8,416 bases of DNA from assembly GCA_019115685.1 (NCBI GenBank), contig DXDC01000134.1, positions 1-8,416 on the forward strand. The letters run 5' to 3'. Within the stretch, counting starts at the first letter, position 1. Every line of letters starts with the position of its first letter. Origin of the DNA: Candidatus Agrococcus pullicola (GTDB taxonomy: Bacteria; Actinomycetota; Actinomycetes; Actinomycetales; Microbacteriaceae). Shown here piece by piece: positions 1-5,614 of this stretch. The notes beneath the pieces were generated by a model. That model ran no database searches and was not told the DNA's origin. It saw only the letters and a list, made by a program, of their open reading frames with translations. The position numbers and the translations under genes are program-made.

Positions 1-60
1 ATTCCTTGGGTTGGCGCGCTGAACCCGCCATCCGACAACTACCCCCAGCGCGCTCGCTAG
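1..60 (+). CDS. possible C-terminal end of an upstream gene (partial)
   Basis: The first reading frame is open from the window edge to a TAG at 58-60 and would encode about 19 residues ending in ...NYPQRAR. Most third codon positions are G or C, as in the other genes here, which is the only support for coding. The piece is too short to recognise. A second frame stays open from 3 to a TGA near 171 with no better support. From 61 to about 175 I see no gene and no convincing sigma-70 promoter. The best -10-like hexamer is TACGGT at 160-165, with no matching -35. Confidence 0.2.
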   Translation: MPWVGALNPPSDNYPQRAR

Positions 61-176
61 TTCCGACCGACGTATCAAGCCGCATCCAGGCACCAGAGTT
101 CCTCATAGCGACCTGCCACGTGATGTTCCCGCCCGGTAGCCAAGTCTGCACAGTTCCACTACGGTGGACATGAATC

Positions 177-191
177 AGCGGAATTTCCGCT
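177..191. repeat. 15-bp palindrome upstream of the leader ORF
   Basis: AGCGGAA-T-TTCCGCT is a perfect inverted repeat with 7-bp arms and one central base. It ends 12 nt before the purine-rich Shine-Dalgarno of the leader ORF. It could be an operator for a dimeric repressor, or in RNA a short hairpin with a 5-bp stem and an AATTT loop. No transcription start can be placed, so DNA and RNA roles cannot be told apart. Confidence 0.45.
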
Positions 192-201
192 CGGATCGAC
201 C

Positions 202-306
202 GGAAGGAGGAGATCGATGATTACTCGTGCCATCTCTTCAATTCTTTCTCTTTCCCGCGAGGTCGACTCCACTCACTAGCGTTGGGCGACCTCCTGACCC
301 TGGAGT
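202..306 (+). promoter_or_regulatory. candidate translational attenuator for the RIO kinase
   Basis: Three complementary pairings are visible. (1) Bases 202-212, covering the leader Shine-Dalgarno, can pair with the pyrimidine tract 245-255 inside the leader (11 bp, three of them G-U). (2) GAGGTCG 259-265 is perfectly complementary to CGACCTC 287-293. (3) ACTCCA 266-271 is perfectly complementary to TGGAGT 301-306, which contains the kinase Shine-Dalgarno GGAG (302-305). Pairings 2 and 3 interlock, so they would form a pseudoknot or be alternatives. CCTCCT 290-295 also complements AGGAGG 205-210 in the leader ribosome site. A ribosome near the leader stop (277-279) would cover the 5' arms and free the kinase ribosome site. 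The pairings are seen directly; the regulatory role is inferred, and no folding energies were computed. Confidence 0.45.
217..279 (+). CDS. 20-aa leader peptide upstream of RIO kinase
   Basis: The peptide is MITRAISSILSLSREVDSTH. Its ATG is preceded by AAGGAGG at 204-210 with 6-nt spacing, the strongest ribosome binding site in the window. The ORF stops at TAG 277-279, 35 nt before the likely kinase ATG. It is rich in Ser (5) and Ile (3), and its middle is an unusually A/T- and pyrimidine-rich stretch (232-256) for this genome. No signal peptide or known domain is evident. A tiny ORF with a far better ribosome site than the downstream gene is the classic layout of a regulatory leader peptide, where the position of the translating ribosome decides expression of the next gene. 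Which signal might stall the ribosome cannot be told. A short functional peptide is the alternative. Confidence 0.6.
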   Translation: MITRAISSILSLSREVDSTH

Positions 307-314
307 GTCATCCA

Positions 315-1151
315 ATGTCATCCGTGCAATCGAGCACACCATTCTCTGCGCCTGCCGAACTGGCCGCGCACACACTTGAACCCGACATCGATCAGCGATG
401 GTCGACGTGGCCGGCCGTGACCCCGACGCAACGTGGGCCTCTCCCCCGTCCGGACTGGCTGGTCACGACCAGTGCGGCGTTCGACACCGAACTCGGGATC
501 GTCAAAACCGGCAAAGAGGCCGACCTCTTCCTGATAGAGCGGGCAGTCCCGGAAACACACGGCTGCCTGCTTGCCGCCAAACGATTCCGCAACGCTCATA
601 ACAGCGACTTTCACCGGTCCTCCGTTTACGAGGAGGGGCGCAGCATTCGTGATACCCGTGAGGCCCGGGCCATAAAACGAAAAACCGCATACGGCAGGAT
701 GGTCGCCGCGGGCCACTGGGCCGCAACGGAATTCGGTGCGCTATGCCGAGCGTGGGAGGCCGGCGTTCCTGTCCCGTACCCGGTCCAGGTCAATGACACC
801 GAGGTGCTGATGGAATTCATCGGCACCGGGCGTGTCGCGGCCCCCAGGCTCGCGCAGAGCAGGCGCAAAGGCGCTGCCCTGCGTGACGCGTATGAGCAGG
901 TCGTCGACATCCTCGAGGGGTTCGCAAGAATGGGCTACGTCCACGGTGATCTCTCCGCGTACAACCTGCTCGATGACGGCGAACGGATCGTCGTCATCGA
1001 CCTCCCGCAGGTCATCGATGTAGCTGCGAATCCACTCGGCTTCGACTTCCTGCAGCGTGACGTCGTAAACATTGCGGAGTGGTTCACTCGGCGCGGCCTC
1101 GAAGTCGATCAAGAAGCGCTGTTCTCCGACGTCATGGCTCAGCTATGGTGA
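315..1151 (+). CDS. RIO1-family atypical serine/threonine protein kinase
   Basis: This 278-residue protein carries the RIO kinase signatures: the nucleotide loop TGKEADLF (residues 65-72, compare STGKEANVY in RIO1), the ATP-anchoring lysine in AAKRF (K89), the catalytic loop HGDLSAYN (210-217, with catalytic D212 and N217), and the metal-binding aspartate in VIDLPQ (D229). A basic, flexible-loop-like segment lies around residues 112-130. RIO kinases are best known for ribosome small-subunit maturation in archaea and eukaryotes; the substrate of bacterial members is not established. The frame opens at a TTG (282) without a ribosome site, whereas the ATG at 315 has GGAG at 302-305 with 9-nt spacing, so I chose 315. 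It follows a leader ORF and candidate attenuator and is directly followed by a methyltransferase remnant. Family assignment is secure; the role is unknown. Confidence 0.9.
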   Translation: MSSVQSSTPFSAPAELAAHTLEPDIDQRWSTWPAVTPTQRGPLPRPDWLVTTSAAFDTELGIVKTGKEADLFLIERAVPETHGCLLAAKRFRNAHNSDFHRSSVYEEGRSIRDTREARAIKRKTAYGRMVAAGHWAATEFGALCRAWEAGVPVPYPVQVNDTEVLMEFIGTGRVAAPRLAQSRRKGAALRDAYEQVVDILEGFARMGYVHGDLSAYNLLDDGERIVVIDLPQVIDVAANPLGFDFLQRDVVNIAEWFTRRGLEVDQEALFSDVMAQLW

Positions 1152-1620
1152 CCGATGCCGAACTCGGCGCCAGGACGCTCTGGCCACGCGGGCGGAAATT
1201 GCGGTCATGACGGGAAATGGCGCTCAGGTGTTTCTCGACGACGATGTCTGGTTACGCACCCTTGCCGCGCTTCACGAACGACTGCGGTACGGAGGCCCTC
1301 TCGTGTTCGAAGCACGCGGGCCTCAGGCTCGGGCGTGGGAGTCATGGGCAGACCCACACGAGGGGTCGATGACGATTGCGTCGCTCGGTCTCGACCGGCA
1401 CCACCGGGGATTGCTTAAGATCGACCTGCCGCTTGTCAGTTTCCGGTACTCGTACGCGTTACCGGACGGCACCTTGATCGGTTCCGATTCGACGCTCAGA
1501 TTTCGCAGTGAGGAGGAGCACAGGGAAGCGCTGAGGCGATCCGGCTTCGAAGTGGTGGATGTTCGCCAGGCGCCGGATCGAGTCGGCAAGCAGTTTGTGT
1601 TCGTCGCAAGGGCCGGATAG
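1152..1620 (+). pseudogene. N-terminally truncated class I SAM-dependent methyltransferase remnant
   Basis: The frame from about 1160 to TAG 1618-1620 reads as the C-terminal half of a small-molecule-type class I methyltransferase. It shows the strand-4 segment AEIAVMTGNGAQVF, then a helix with W and TLAALHERL, the post-strand segment GGPLVFEARGPQARAWESW, and the closing strands ending in FVFVARAG. Family members are about 230-250 residues. Here the N-terminal roughly 100 residues with the glycine-rich SAM motif I are missing, and recognisable homology begins right after the kinase stop. The only internal start of note is ATG 1207 (137 codons), with no convincing ribosome site. It cannot bind SAM as it stands, so I call it a decayed gene left by a deletion. 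A repurposed short protein is possible but less likely. Confidence 0.65.
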
Positions 1621-1630
1621 CCGAGTAGTG

Positions 1631-2089
1631 CTAGGAGGTGACGGTGATTGCTGCACAAATATTCGGTGCGCTGTTCGCTGTGCACACACGGTACTCCCCC
1701 GGCTCGACCGTTTCGGGTATGGGAACGAGGTCAGGGCCGGGCCCCACGACGCCGATGTCGATCCAGGCGTACTCGTCCGAGTCGGCCGCATCCACCCATG
1801 ACGGCTCTCCCCCTATGCCGTCGCTGCTCGCGGTCATGAAGTATCGCAGGTGCCAATCATCCTCCTCGCGGATCTCGAGCGACCACGCGATCCCACGGCC
1901 CGTCTCCTGCGGAAAATGCACTTCCAACGTATCTCCCGCTGCGACAGTGCCGGTCTCCGGCTGAACGAGATCGGGTTGCACGACGGCTTCAGGGTCGTGG
2001 GGCCCGACAGGCTGACTCGCGCACGCTGCGATGAGCCCCGAGAGCACGATTGCGGTGATCCCGGCCGAGATCGGGCGGAGGCGCTTCAT
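1631..2089 (-). CDS. small predicted lipoprotein of unknown function
   Basis: The protein has 152 residues. The N-terminus is a lipoprotein signal: basic KRLR, a hydrophobic stretch (residues 7-20) and a lipobox LIAAC with the lipidated cysteine at 23. The mature part begins with a Pro-rich acidic linker (26-46), followed by a predominantly beta-type domain with alternating hydrophobic residues. That domain resembles an immunoglobulin-like fold and ends in EYRVCTANSAPNICAAITV. Cys136 and Cys145 could form a disulfide outside the cell. The product should be anchored on the outer face of the membrane. The ATG at 2087-2089 has no clear ribosome site. It lies downstream of the winged-helix gene on the same strand and converges with the methyltransferase remnant, 10 nt away. 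I do not recognise a named family. Confidence 0.8.
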   Translation of the reverse strand: MKRLRPISAGITAIVLSGLIAACASQPVGPHDPEAVVQPDLVQPETGTVAAGDTLEVHFPQETGRGIAWSLEIREEDDWHLRYFMTASSDGIGGEPSWVDAADSDEYAWIDIGVVGPGPDLVPIPETVEPGEYRVCTANSAPNICAAITVTS

Positions 2090-2114
2090 GCGGAAACCGT
2101 AACGACCGGTCCTG

Positions 2115-2141
2115 GTGATCCGCTTGGAGTCAGGGGATCAC
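2115..2141 (-). repeat. inverted repeat at the end of the winged-helix gene
   Basis: GTGATCC (2115-2121) and GGATCAC (2135-2141) are perfect 7-bp inverted arms separated by 13 nt, and the second arm overlaps the TGA stop of the winged-helix gene. In RNA this forms a stem-loop between that gene and the lipoprotein gene. No T-tract follows on the minus strand, so a classical intrinsic terminator is unlikely; a processing or stability element is possible. An 8-bp palindrome GACCGGTC lies next to it at 2104-2111, just upstream of the lipoprotein gene. Confidence 0.4.
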
Positions 2142-3217
2142 GGCGTCGCGAATGGGAATTTCGCGAATGCACGTTCGAATGCGAGCTGACGCGTCTGCGA
2201 AACGGCTGCGAATGGATCAAGCTCGAAGCGACGGCTCCCCGGTCGCCCCGTTCGTTTCCACGTGCCTCGGGCTTGGCCGGAGGCGACTGCCGTAGGACGG
2301 AACACCCCGTTGCGCCCCGGTACGAGCCGCTCGAGATGACGGTCCGGGACAATGTACCCGCGATCCTGATAGCCGAGCACCAGCTCGTCGAAGCCGGGCA
2401 GCAGCATGGGCACCGTGGCCGCGCGACCAGCTGCCGCAACGGCATCGGCCAGTTGCGCTCGACGGTATACCGGCTCGTCTGCGTCCACACGCTCGATCTC
2501 GTCTCCGAGCCCCTTTGCCGCTTCTCGCAACAGGGCGAGAGGGAGTTTGCTCCACCAGGCAGCGTCACGAATCGTGGCGGGGCCGCGACTGATGAAATAG
2601 CGTCGTAACAGTTCTGTCGCGGCAGTGACTCGATCGCCGTTGAATCGCTCGTCCAGCGTCGAATCGGCGGGTAACCAGTCCGCGGCGAGGCGGACTGTAT
2701 TGTCACGCTCAGCAATCGGACCGTAAACCGCCACTCGCGTCCCGATGAAGTACGTCAGGACGTGATAGCCACGACCACCGCCAGTGTCCACACCAGCCGC
2801 TTGCCAAGCTGCGAACAGCTGCTGCTTCGAGCATCCGCCCGCGGCGGCCTCGCGTTCCAGCACATCCCCAGCCGTGACGAAATGGGGTTGCTCGAGCCCG
2901 AGCGCCGAACGGCGGTTCTCCTGCGCTCGGATCGCCGAGCCGTTGCACAACTCGCTGACCCAGAGCGCGTCATCGGCAGCCATCGCGAACACCGTGCCGC
3001 GCATTGGGTAGGCGCGCACGATGGCGCCGCGTTCGAACGCTTCCGTCACCCGATCCACGCAGGACCCGGTCCGCAGTGCTATTGATGCGATAACGCCCGG
3101 GAGGTCCTGGCCCTGCATAGCCACGAACTCGCGCACGGCATCCGCGACGGATCCTCCCGTCGGTTCGTGCAGGTGCTGTGCGACTGTGCGGGCTGTGACG
3201 AGGTCACGGTCGGTCAT
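2138..3217 (-). CDS. winged-helix DNA-binding protein, AlkZ-like (HTH_42 family)
   Basis: This 359-residue protein has the landmarks of the HTH_42/AlkZ-like family. FVAMQGQDLPGV (residues 31-42) contains a Q-x-Q motif (Q35, Q37) at the place where the AlkZ DNA glycosylase carries its catalytic glutamines. VRAYPMRGTVFAMAADD (68-84) matches the conserved R-x-x-MRGT segment. Next come a RGPATIRDAAWWSKL segment (211-225), LLPGFDELVLGYQDR (272-286) and NGVFRPTAVASGQARGTWKR (303-322). AlkZ of Streptomyces unhooks DNA interstrand crosslinks made by azinomycin, and the related YcaQ acts on alkylated bases. Many family members are uncharacterised, so glycosylase activity here is an inference from the motif. 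Length is normal for the family. It starts 21 nt after the LLM oxidoreductase gene ends, without a clear ribosome site, which suggests cotranscription. Confidence 0.8.
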   Translation of the reverse strand: MTDRDLVTARTVAQHLHEPTGGSVADAVREFVAMQGQDLPGVIASIALRTGSCVDRVTEAFERGAIVRAYPMRGTVFAMAADDALWVSELCNGSAIRAQENRRSALGLEQPHFVTAGDVLEREAAAGGCSKQQLFAAWQAAGVDTGGGRGYHVLTYFIGTRVAVYGPIAERDNTVRLAADWLPADSTLDERFNGDRVTAATELLRRYFISRGPATIRDAAWWSKLPLALLREAAKGLGDEIERVDADEPVYRRAQLADAVAAAGRAATVPMLLPGFDELVLGYQDRGYIVPDRHLERLVPGRNGVFRPTAVASGQARGTWKRTGRPGSRRFELDPFAAVSQTRQLAFERAFAKFPFATP

Positions 3218-3238
3218 GCCCGAAACGCTATCGAGAAG

Positions 3239-4306
3239 TCAGATCGCCTGTCGAGCCTCTCCGACGATCCGGCGCACGCGGGGAATGACTTCCGTGCCGT
3301 AGAGTTCGATCGATTTCCGTAACTGGTCATCGTGCATGGGACCGTTGGAGTACTTCAGGTCGAAGCGGTCCAGATCAAGCGCCAGCACGGTCCCGGCAAT
3401 CTTCTTCGCAACGGTTTCCGGCGAGCCGACATACAGCGATCCGTGCTCCGCTTCGTGCTCGAATTCATTCGCGGTCGAGGGAGGCCAACCCCGCTCCTTG
3501 CCGATCGCGTTGCGGTTCGCGAGCCAGCGGTCACGAAGCTCTTCGTGCGCCTTCTCGTCCGTCTCCGCGACGTGGCCGGGAGAGTGCACACCCAGCGGCA
3601 TGCGGTCGACACCGGTCTCCGACTGCGCACGACGGTACAGATCCGCATAGGGTTTGAACCTCGCGGCCGGCCCGCCGATGATTGCGAGCATCATGGGCAC
3701 CCGTTGCTTGACGGAACGAATCACGCTTTCGGGCGATCCGCCGACACCGACCCATGCGGCCAGCCGCCCCTCGGTACGCGGCATGACGACACCGCCCTCG
3801 ACGGGCTTGCGGTGTTGCCCACTCCAGGAGAACGTCTCCGGTTGCTCGAGCAGCCGAGCGAACATGTCGAACTTCTCTTCGAACAGCAACGCATAGTCGT
3901 TGAGTTCATACCCGAAGAGCGGGAACGACTCCGTGAAGGACCCTCTTCCAACGGTGATCTCGGCTCTTCCGTTCGCCATGGCGTCGAGCGTGGCGAATCG
4001 CTCCATGACTCTGATCGGGTCATCGCTGGAGAGCACCGTCACTGCTGTTCCCAGTGTTATGCGCTCCGTTACCGTCGCTGCTCCGGCCAGCACCATGTCG
4101 GGGGCCGAGATGGCGAAGTCCCGCCTGTGATGCTCACCGAAACTGATCGCATCGACCCCTACGCTGTCGGCGAGTACTGCGTGACCGACATGATCACGAA
4201 TGACCTGCGCAGAGTGCGTTGGACTGCCGTCCGGCTGCGAAGTCATGTCCCCGAACGAATCGAGCCCGAGCGAGATCCCGGCGTCGTCCTGCTGCTGTCC
4301 GCTCAT
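3239..4306 (-). CDS. LLM-class flavin-dependent oxidoreductase
   Basis: This 355-residue protein is a luciferase-like monooxygenase-fold (TIM barrel) oxidoreductase that would use reduced flavin (FMN or possibly F420). Typical segments are GEHHRRDF (residues 57-64), ITLGTAVTVLSSDDPIRV (83-100) followed by MERFATLD, and ANGRAEITVGRGS (111-123). Near the C-terminus, LYVGSPETVAKKI is the usual motif just before the last barrel strands. It resembles the Atu2307/SP_0267-type subgroup, whose substrates are unknown. The frame extends upstream to a TTG at 4318, but the ATG at 4304-4306 has GGAGG 5 nt upstream, so the shorter start is used. It lies 61 nt downstream of the LysR gene on the same strand. 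That gap holds a CGCGG direct repeat but no promoter I trust, so readthrough from lysR is possible. The substrate is not evident. Confidence 0.88.
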   Translation of the reverse strand: MSGQQQDDAGISLGLDSFGDMTSQPDGSPTHSAQVIRDHVGHAVLADSVGVDAISFGEHHRRDFAISAPDMVLAGAATVTERITLGTAVTVLSSDDPIRVMERFATLDAMANGRAEITVGRGSFTESFPLFGYELNDYALLFEEKFDMFARLLEQPETFSWSGQHRKPVEGGVVMPRTEGRLAAWVGVGGSPESVIRSVKQRVPMMLAIIGGPAARFKPYADLYRRAQSETGVDRMPLGVHSPGHVAETDEKAHEELRDRWLANRNAIGKERGWPPSTANEFEHEAEHGSLYVGSPETVAKKIAGTVLALDLDRFDLKYSNGPMHDDQLRKSIELYGTEVIPRVRRIVGEARQAI

Positions 4307-4367
4307 GAAATCCTCCAAATTTGAAACTTCATGATCGACAACCGCGTCTGCCGCGACAGTATTCCCG

Positions 4368-5270
4368 CTAGGGAGCCGAAACGTACGAAGGCGCCAGTTC
4401 GCGAATCACATTCACAACATGGCCGACTGCCGGCACTCGCTCGGCCCCGGCACGGTGTCGCAGCATGAGCATTCGTCCCCTGTCTCCCTCCACCGGCAGT
4501 GAGACCACATCCCGACGCTGGTGCACCTTGAGCCCCAGCCCCGGTAGCAGTGTCACGGCTCCCGTTCGCGCGACGAGAGCCTGCGCAGCGTGGAAATCAT
4601 CGGTTTCGTGCTGCACGCTCGGCACGAATCCGGATTCCTTCGCAAGGGACTCAAGGTGTGCCCTGCAGCGCGGACATCCGGCGACCCACTGTTCATCGCT
4701 GAGTGCGTCGAGGGGAACGGAGTGCCCCTCTGCCAAAGGATGGTCGAGCGGCAGGATGACGAAACTCGGGTCGGTTCCGAGATCCACGGTTGCCAGCGAA
4801 ACGTCGTCCTTGCTGTCCGGGTATTCGAACACCAACGCGAGATCGACATCGCTCGCGGCGATCGCAGCAAGCGCTTCGGGAGGTTCCAGTTCGATCACTT
4901 TCACCCTGATCGCGGGCGCTTGCTCAGCTATGGCGCCGATGACGGCCGGAACAAGGTCTGCCATCGCCGACGGGAATGCGGCCAGACGAACCGTCCCGGC
5001 TCCCGAAACAAGTTCTTCGAGATCACTCTCCGCAGACTGCAGCGAGGCGGCGATGGAATCTGCATATCTCAGGAGCCGCTCCCCCGCTTCGTTCATCACG
5101 ACACCAGACGCGTATCGGACGAACAGTGGCGTTCCGACCTCCTCTTCGAGCGACTTGAGGTGCTGACTCACTGCTGGCTGGGTCCAGCCCAACTCTCTTG
5201 CCGCCGCCGAGACGCTGCCGGCTCTGGCAACGCTTCGAAAAATCAAAACGCGTCGTGGATCAAGCTTCAT
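4368..5270 (-). CDS. LysR-family transcriptional regulator
   Basis: This 300-residue protein has an N-terminal winged helix-turn-helix (VLIFRSVARAGSVSAAAREL through TQPAVSQHLKSLEEEVGTPLFVR, residues 8-52), a linker helix, and a periplasmic-binding-protein-like effector domain from about residue 92. The frame runs on upstream to 5504 but would then overlap the divergent acetyltransferase gene, and the family N-terminus fits ATG 5268-5270 (MKLDPRRV), so I start there. No Shine-Dalgarno is present. A TATGAT box ends 6 nt before the ATG, which fits a leaderless mRNA. The effector domain contains a CPRC motif (Cys199, Cys202), also familiar in actinobacterial LysR relatives, which might bind metal or sense redox. 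It probably binds the dyad in the adjacent divergent promoter and controls itself and the acetyltransferase, perhaps also the downstream oxidoreductase. Confidence 0.9.
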   Translation of the reverse strand: MKLDPRRVLIFRSVARAGSVSAAARELGWTQPAVSQHLKSLEEEVGTPLFVRYASGVVMNEAGERLLRYADSIAASLQSAESDLEELVSGAGTVRLAAFPSAMADLVPAVIGAIAEQAPAIRVKVIELEPPEALAAIAASDVDLALVFEYPDSKDDVSLATVDLGTDPSFVILPLDHPLAEGHSVPLDALSDEQWVAGCPRCRAHLESLAKESGFVPSVQHETDDFHAAQALVARTGAVTLLPGLGLKVHQRRDVVSLPVEGDRGRMLMLRHRAGAERVPAVGHVVNVIRELAPSYVSAP

Positions 5271-5276
5271 ACGCAC

Positions 5277-5282
5277 ATCATA
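5277..5282 (-). promoter_or_regulatory. -10 box of the LysR gene (leaderless geometry)
   Basis: On the minus strand TATGAT is followed by 6 nt and then the ATG at 5270, so transcription would start at or next to the A of the start codon. No good -35 element is seen. An alternative -10, TATAAC (5295 down to 5290), would give a short leader without a ribosome site. Confidence 0.45.
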
Positions 5283-5294
5283 ACGTGCAGTTAT
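5280..5294. promoter_or_regulatory. LysR-type operator dyad (T-N11-A)
   Basis: ATAAC-GTGCA-GTTAT is a perfect 5-bp dyad with a 5-nt centre, and its second and fourteenth bases give the T-N11-A pattern typical of LysR-family binding sites. It lies between the divergent LysR and acetyltransferase genes. It overlaps the LysR -10 box and occupies the -35 region of the acetyltransferase promoter. That placement fits autorepression together with control of the neighbour. Binding itself is inferred. Confidence 0.65.
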
Positions 5295-5300
5295 AGGGTC

Positions 5301-5306
5301 TAGGAT
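5301..5306 (+). promoter_or_regulatory. -10 box of the GNAT gene (leaderless geometry)
   Basis: TAGGAT fits the actinobacterial TANNNT consensus and ends 6 nt before the ATG at 5313, which places the transcription start at the start codon. The expected -35 position (about 5278-5283) reads TCATAA, a poor match that lies within the LysR dyad region, as at activator-dependent promoters. Confidence 0.5.
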
Positions 5307-5312
5307 AGTGAC

Positions 5313-5597
5313 ATGAGCGAGAACATCGAGGTTCAGCACGCGCCGGGTCTTCAACGTTTCGAAATCACCGTCGACGGAAAACTCGCGGGTACTGCCTCCT
5401 ACATCGATGACGAGGCAAACGTGCGATCGTTTACGAGCACGCATGTGAGCGACGAGTACGGCGGGCGCGGCCTGGGGTCGAAATTGGTCGACTACGCGCT
5501 GCAATCCACAGTCGAAGACGGCCTACGGATTCAAGCGATCTGCTCCTTCGTCGTGAAGAAGGTGGAGGACGAACGCTGGCATCCTCACACTGTCTAG
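5313..5597 (+). CDS. small GNAT-fold N-acetyltransferase (COG2388/YidJ-like)
   Basis: This 94-residue protein belongs to the small single-domain acetyltransferase-like family (Acetyltransf_CG type). Landmarks are the strand pair FEITVDGKLAGTASYIDD (residues 16-33), STHVSDEYGGRGLGSKLVDYAL (42-63) with the acetyl-CoA pyrophosphate-binding GGRGLG (50-55), and the closing ICSFVVKKVE (76-85), where a conserved cysteine (C77) precedes SFV. The tail is slightly divergent from the common HPEY ending of the family. Such proteins are cytosolic, and their physiological acceptors are mostly unknown. No Shine-Dalgarno precedes the ATG, and the TAGGAT box 6 nt upstream argues for a leaderless transcript. 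It is divergent from the LysR gene and shares its operator, so it is a likely target of that regulator. It converges with dhaM, with 9 nt between the stops. Confidence 0.85.
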   Translation: MSENIEVQHAPGLQRFEITVDGKLAGTASYIDDEANVRSFTSTHVSDEYGGRGLGSKLVDYALQSTVEDGLRIQAICSFVVKKVEDERWHPHTV

Positions 5598-5599
5598 TA

Positions 5600-5614
5600 G
5601 GGAGCGCTACTCCC
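5600..5614. terminator. weak hairpin between convergent GNAT and dhaM genes
   Basis: GGGAG-CGCTA-CTCCC is a 5-bp GC-rich inverted repeat spanning the short gap between the two stop codons and the last codons of dhaM. An overlapping alternative pairs AGTAG with CTACT. No T-run follows on either strand, so a terminator role is only a possibility. Confidence 0.25.

Noticed and set aside
105..171. 22-codon ORF on the - strand
   Set aside because: It has no ribosome site, no recognisable sequence and no conserved context.
1633..1964. AGGAGGTGACGGTG followed by an open frame, looking like a translation start on the + strand
   Set aside because: The sequence is antisense to the end of the lipoprotein gene, and the encoded product is low-complexity with no motif. 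The ribosome-site resemblance is probably chance.
1850..2608. 252-codon open frame on the + strand
   Set aside because: It runs antisense through the lipoprotein and winged-helix genes. Those have clear family motifs, while the + strand translation shows none and is rich in Arg and Pro, as expected of a shadow frame in GC-rich DNA.
3332..4324. 330-codon open frame on the + strand
   Set aside because: It is antisense to nearly the whole flavin oxidoreductase gene; the translation is Arg/His-rich with no domain and the start has no ribosome site.
4341..4356. Repeated CCGCG motif between the LysR and oxidoreductase genes
   Set aside because: Two 5-bp GC-rich copies are expected by chance at this base composition. 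No promoter or operator arrangement supports them.
4590..5303. 237-codon open frame on the + strand
   Set aside because: It is antisense to the LysR gene and would run into its divergent promoter. No motif is seen.
5271..5504. Upstream extension of the LysR frame to 5504
   Set aside because: It would overlap most of the divergent acetyltransferase gene and add 78 residues not found in LysR proteins.
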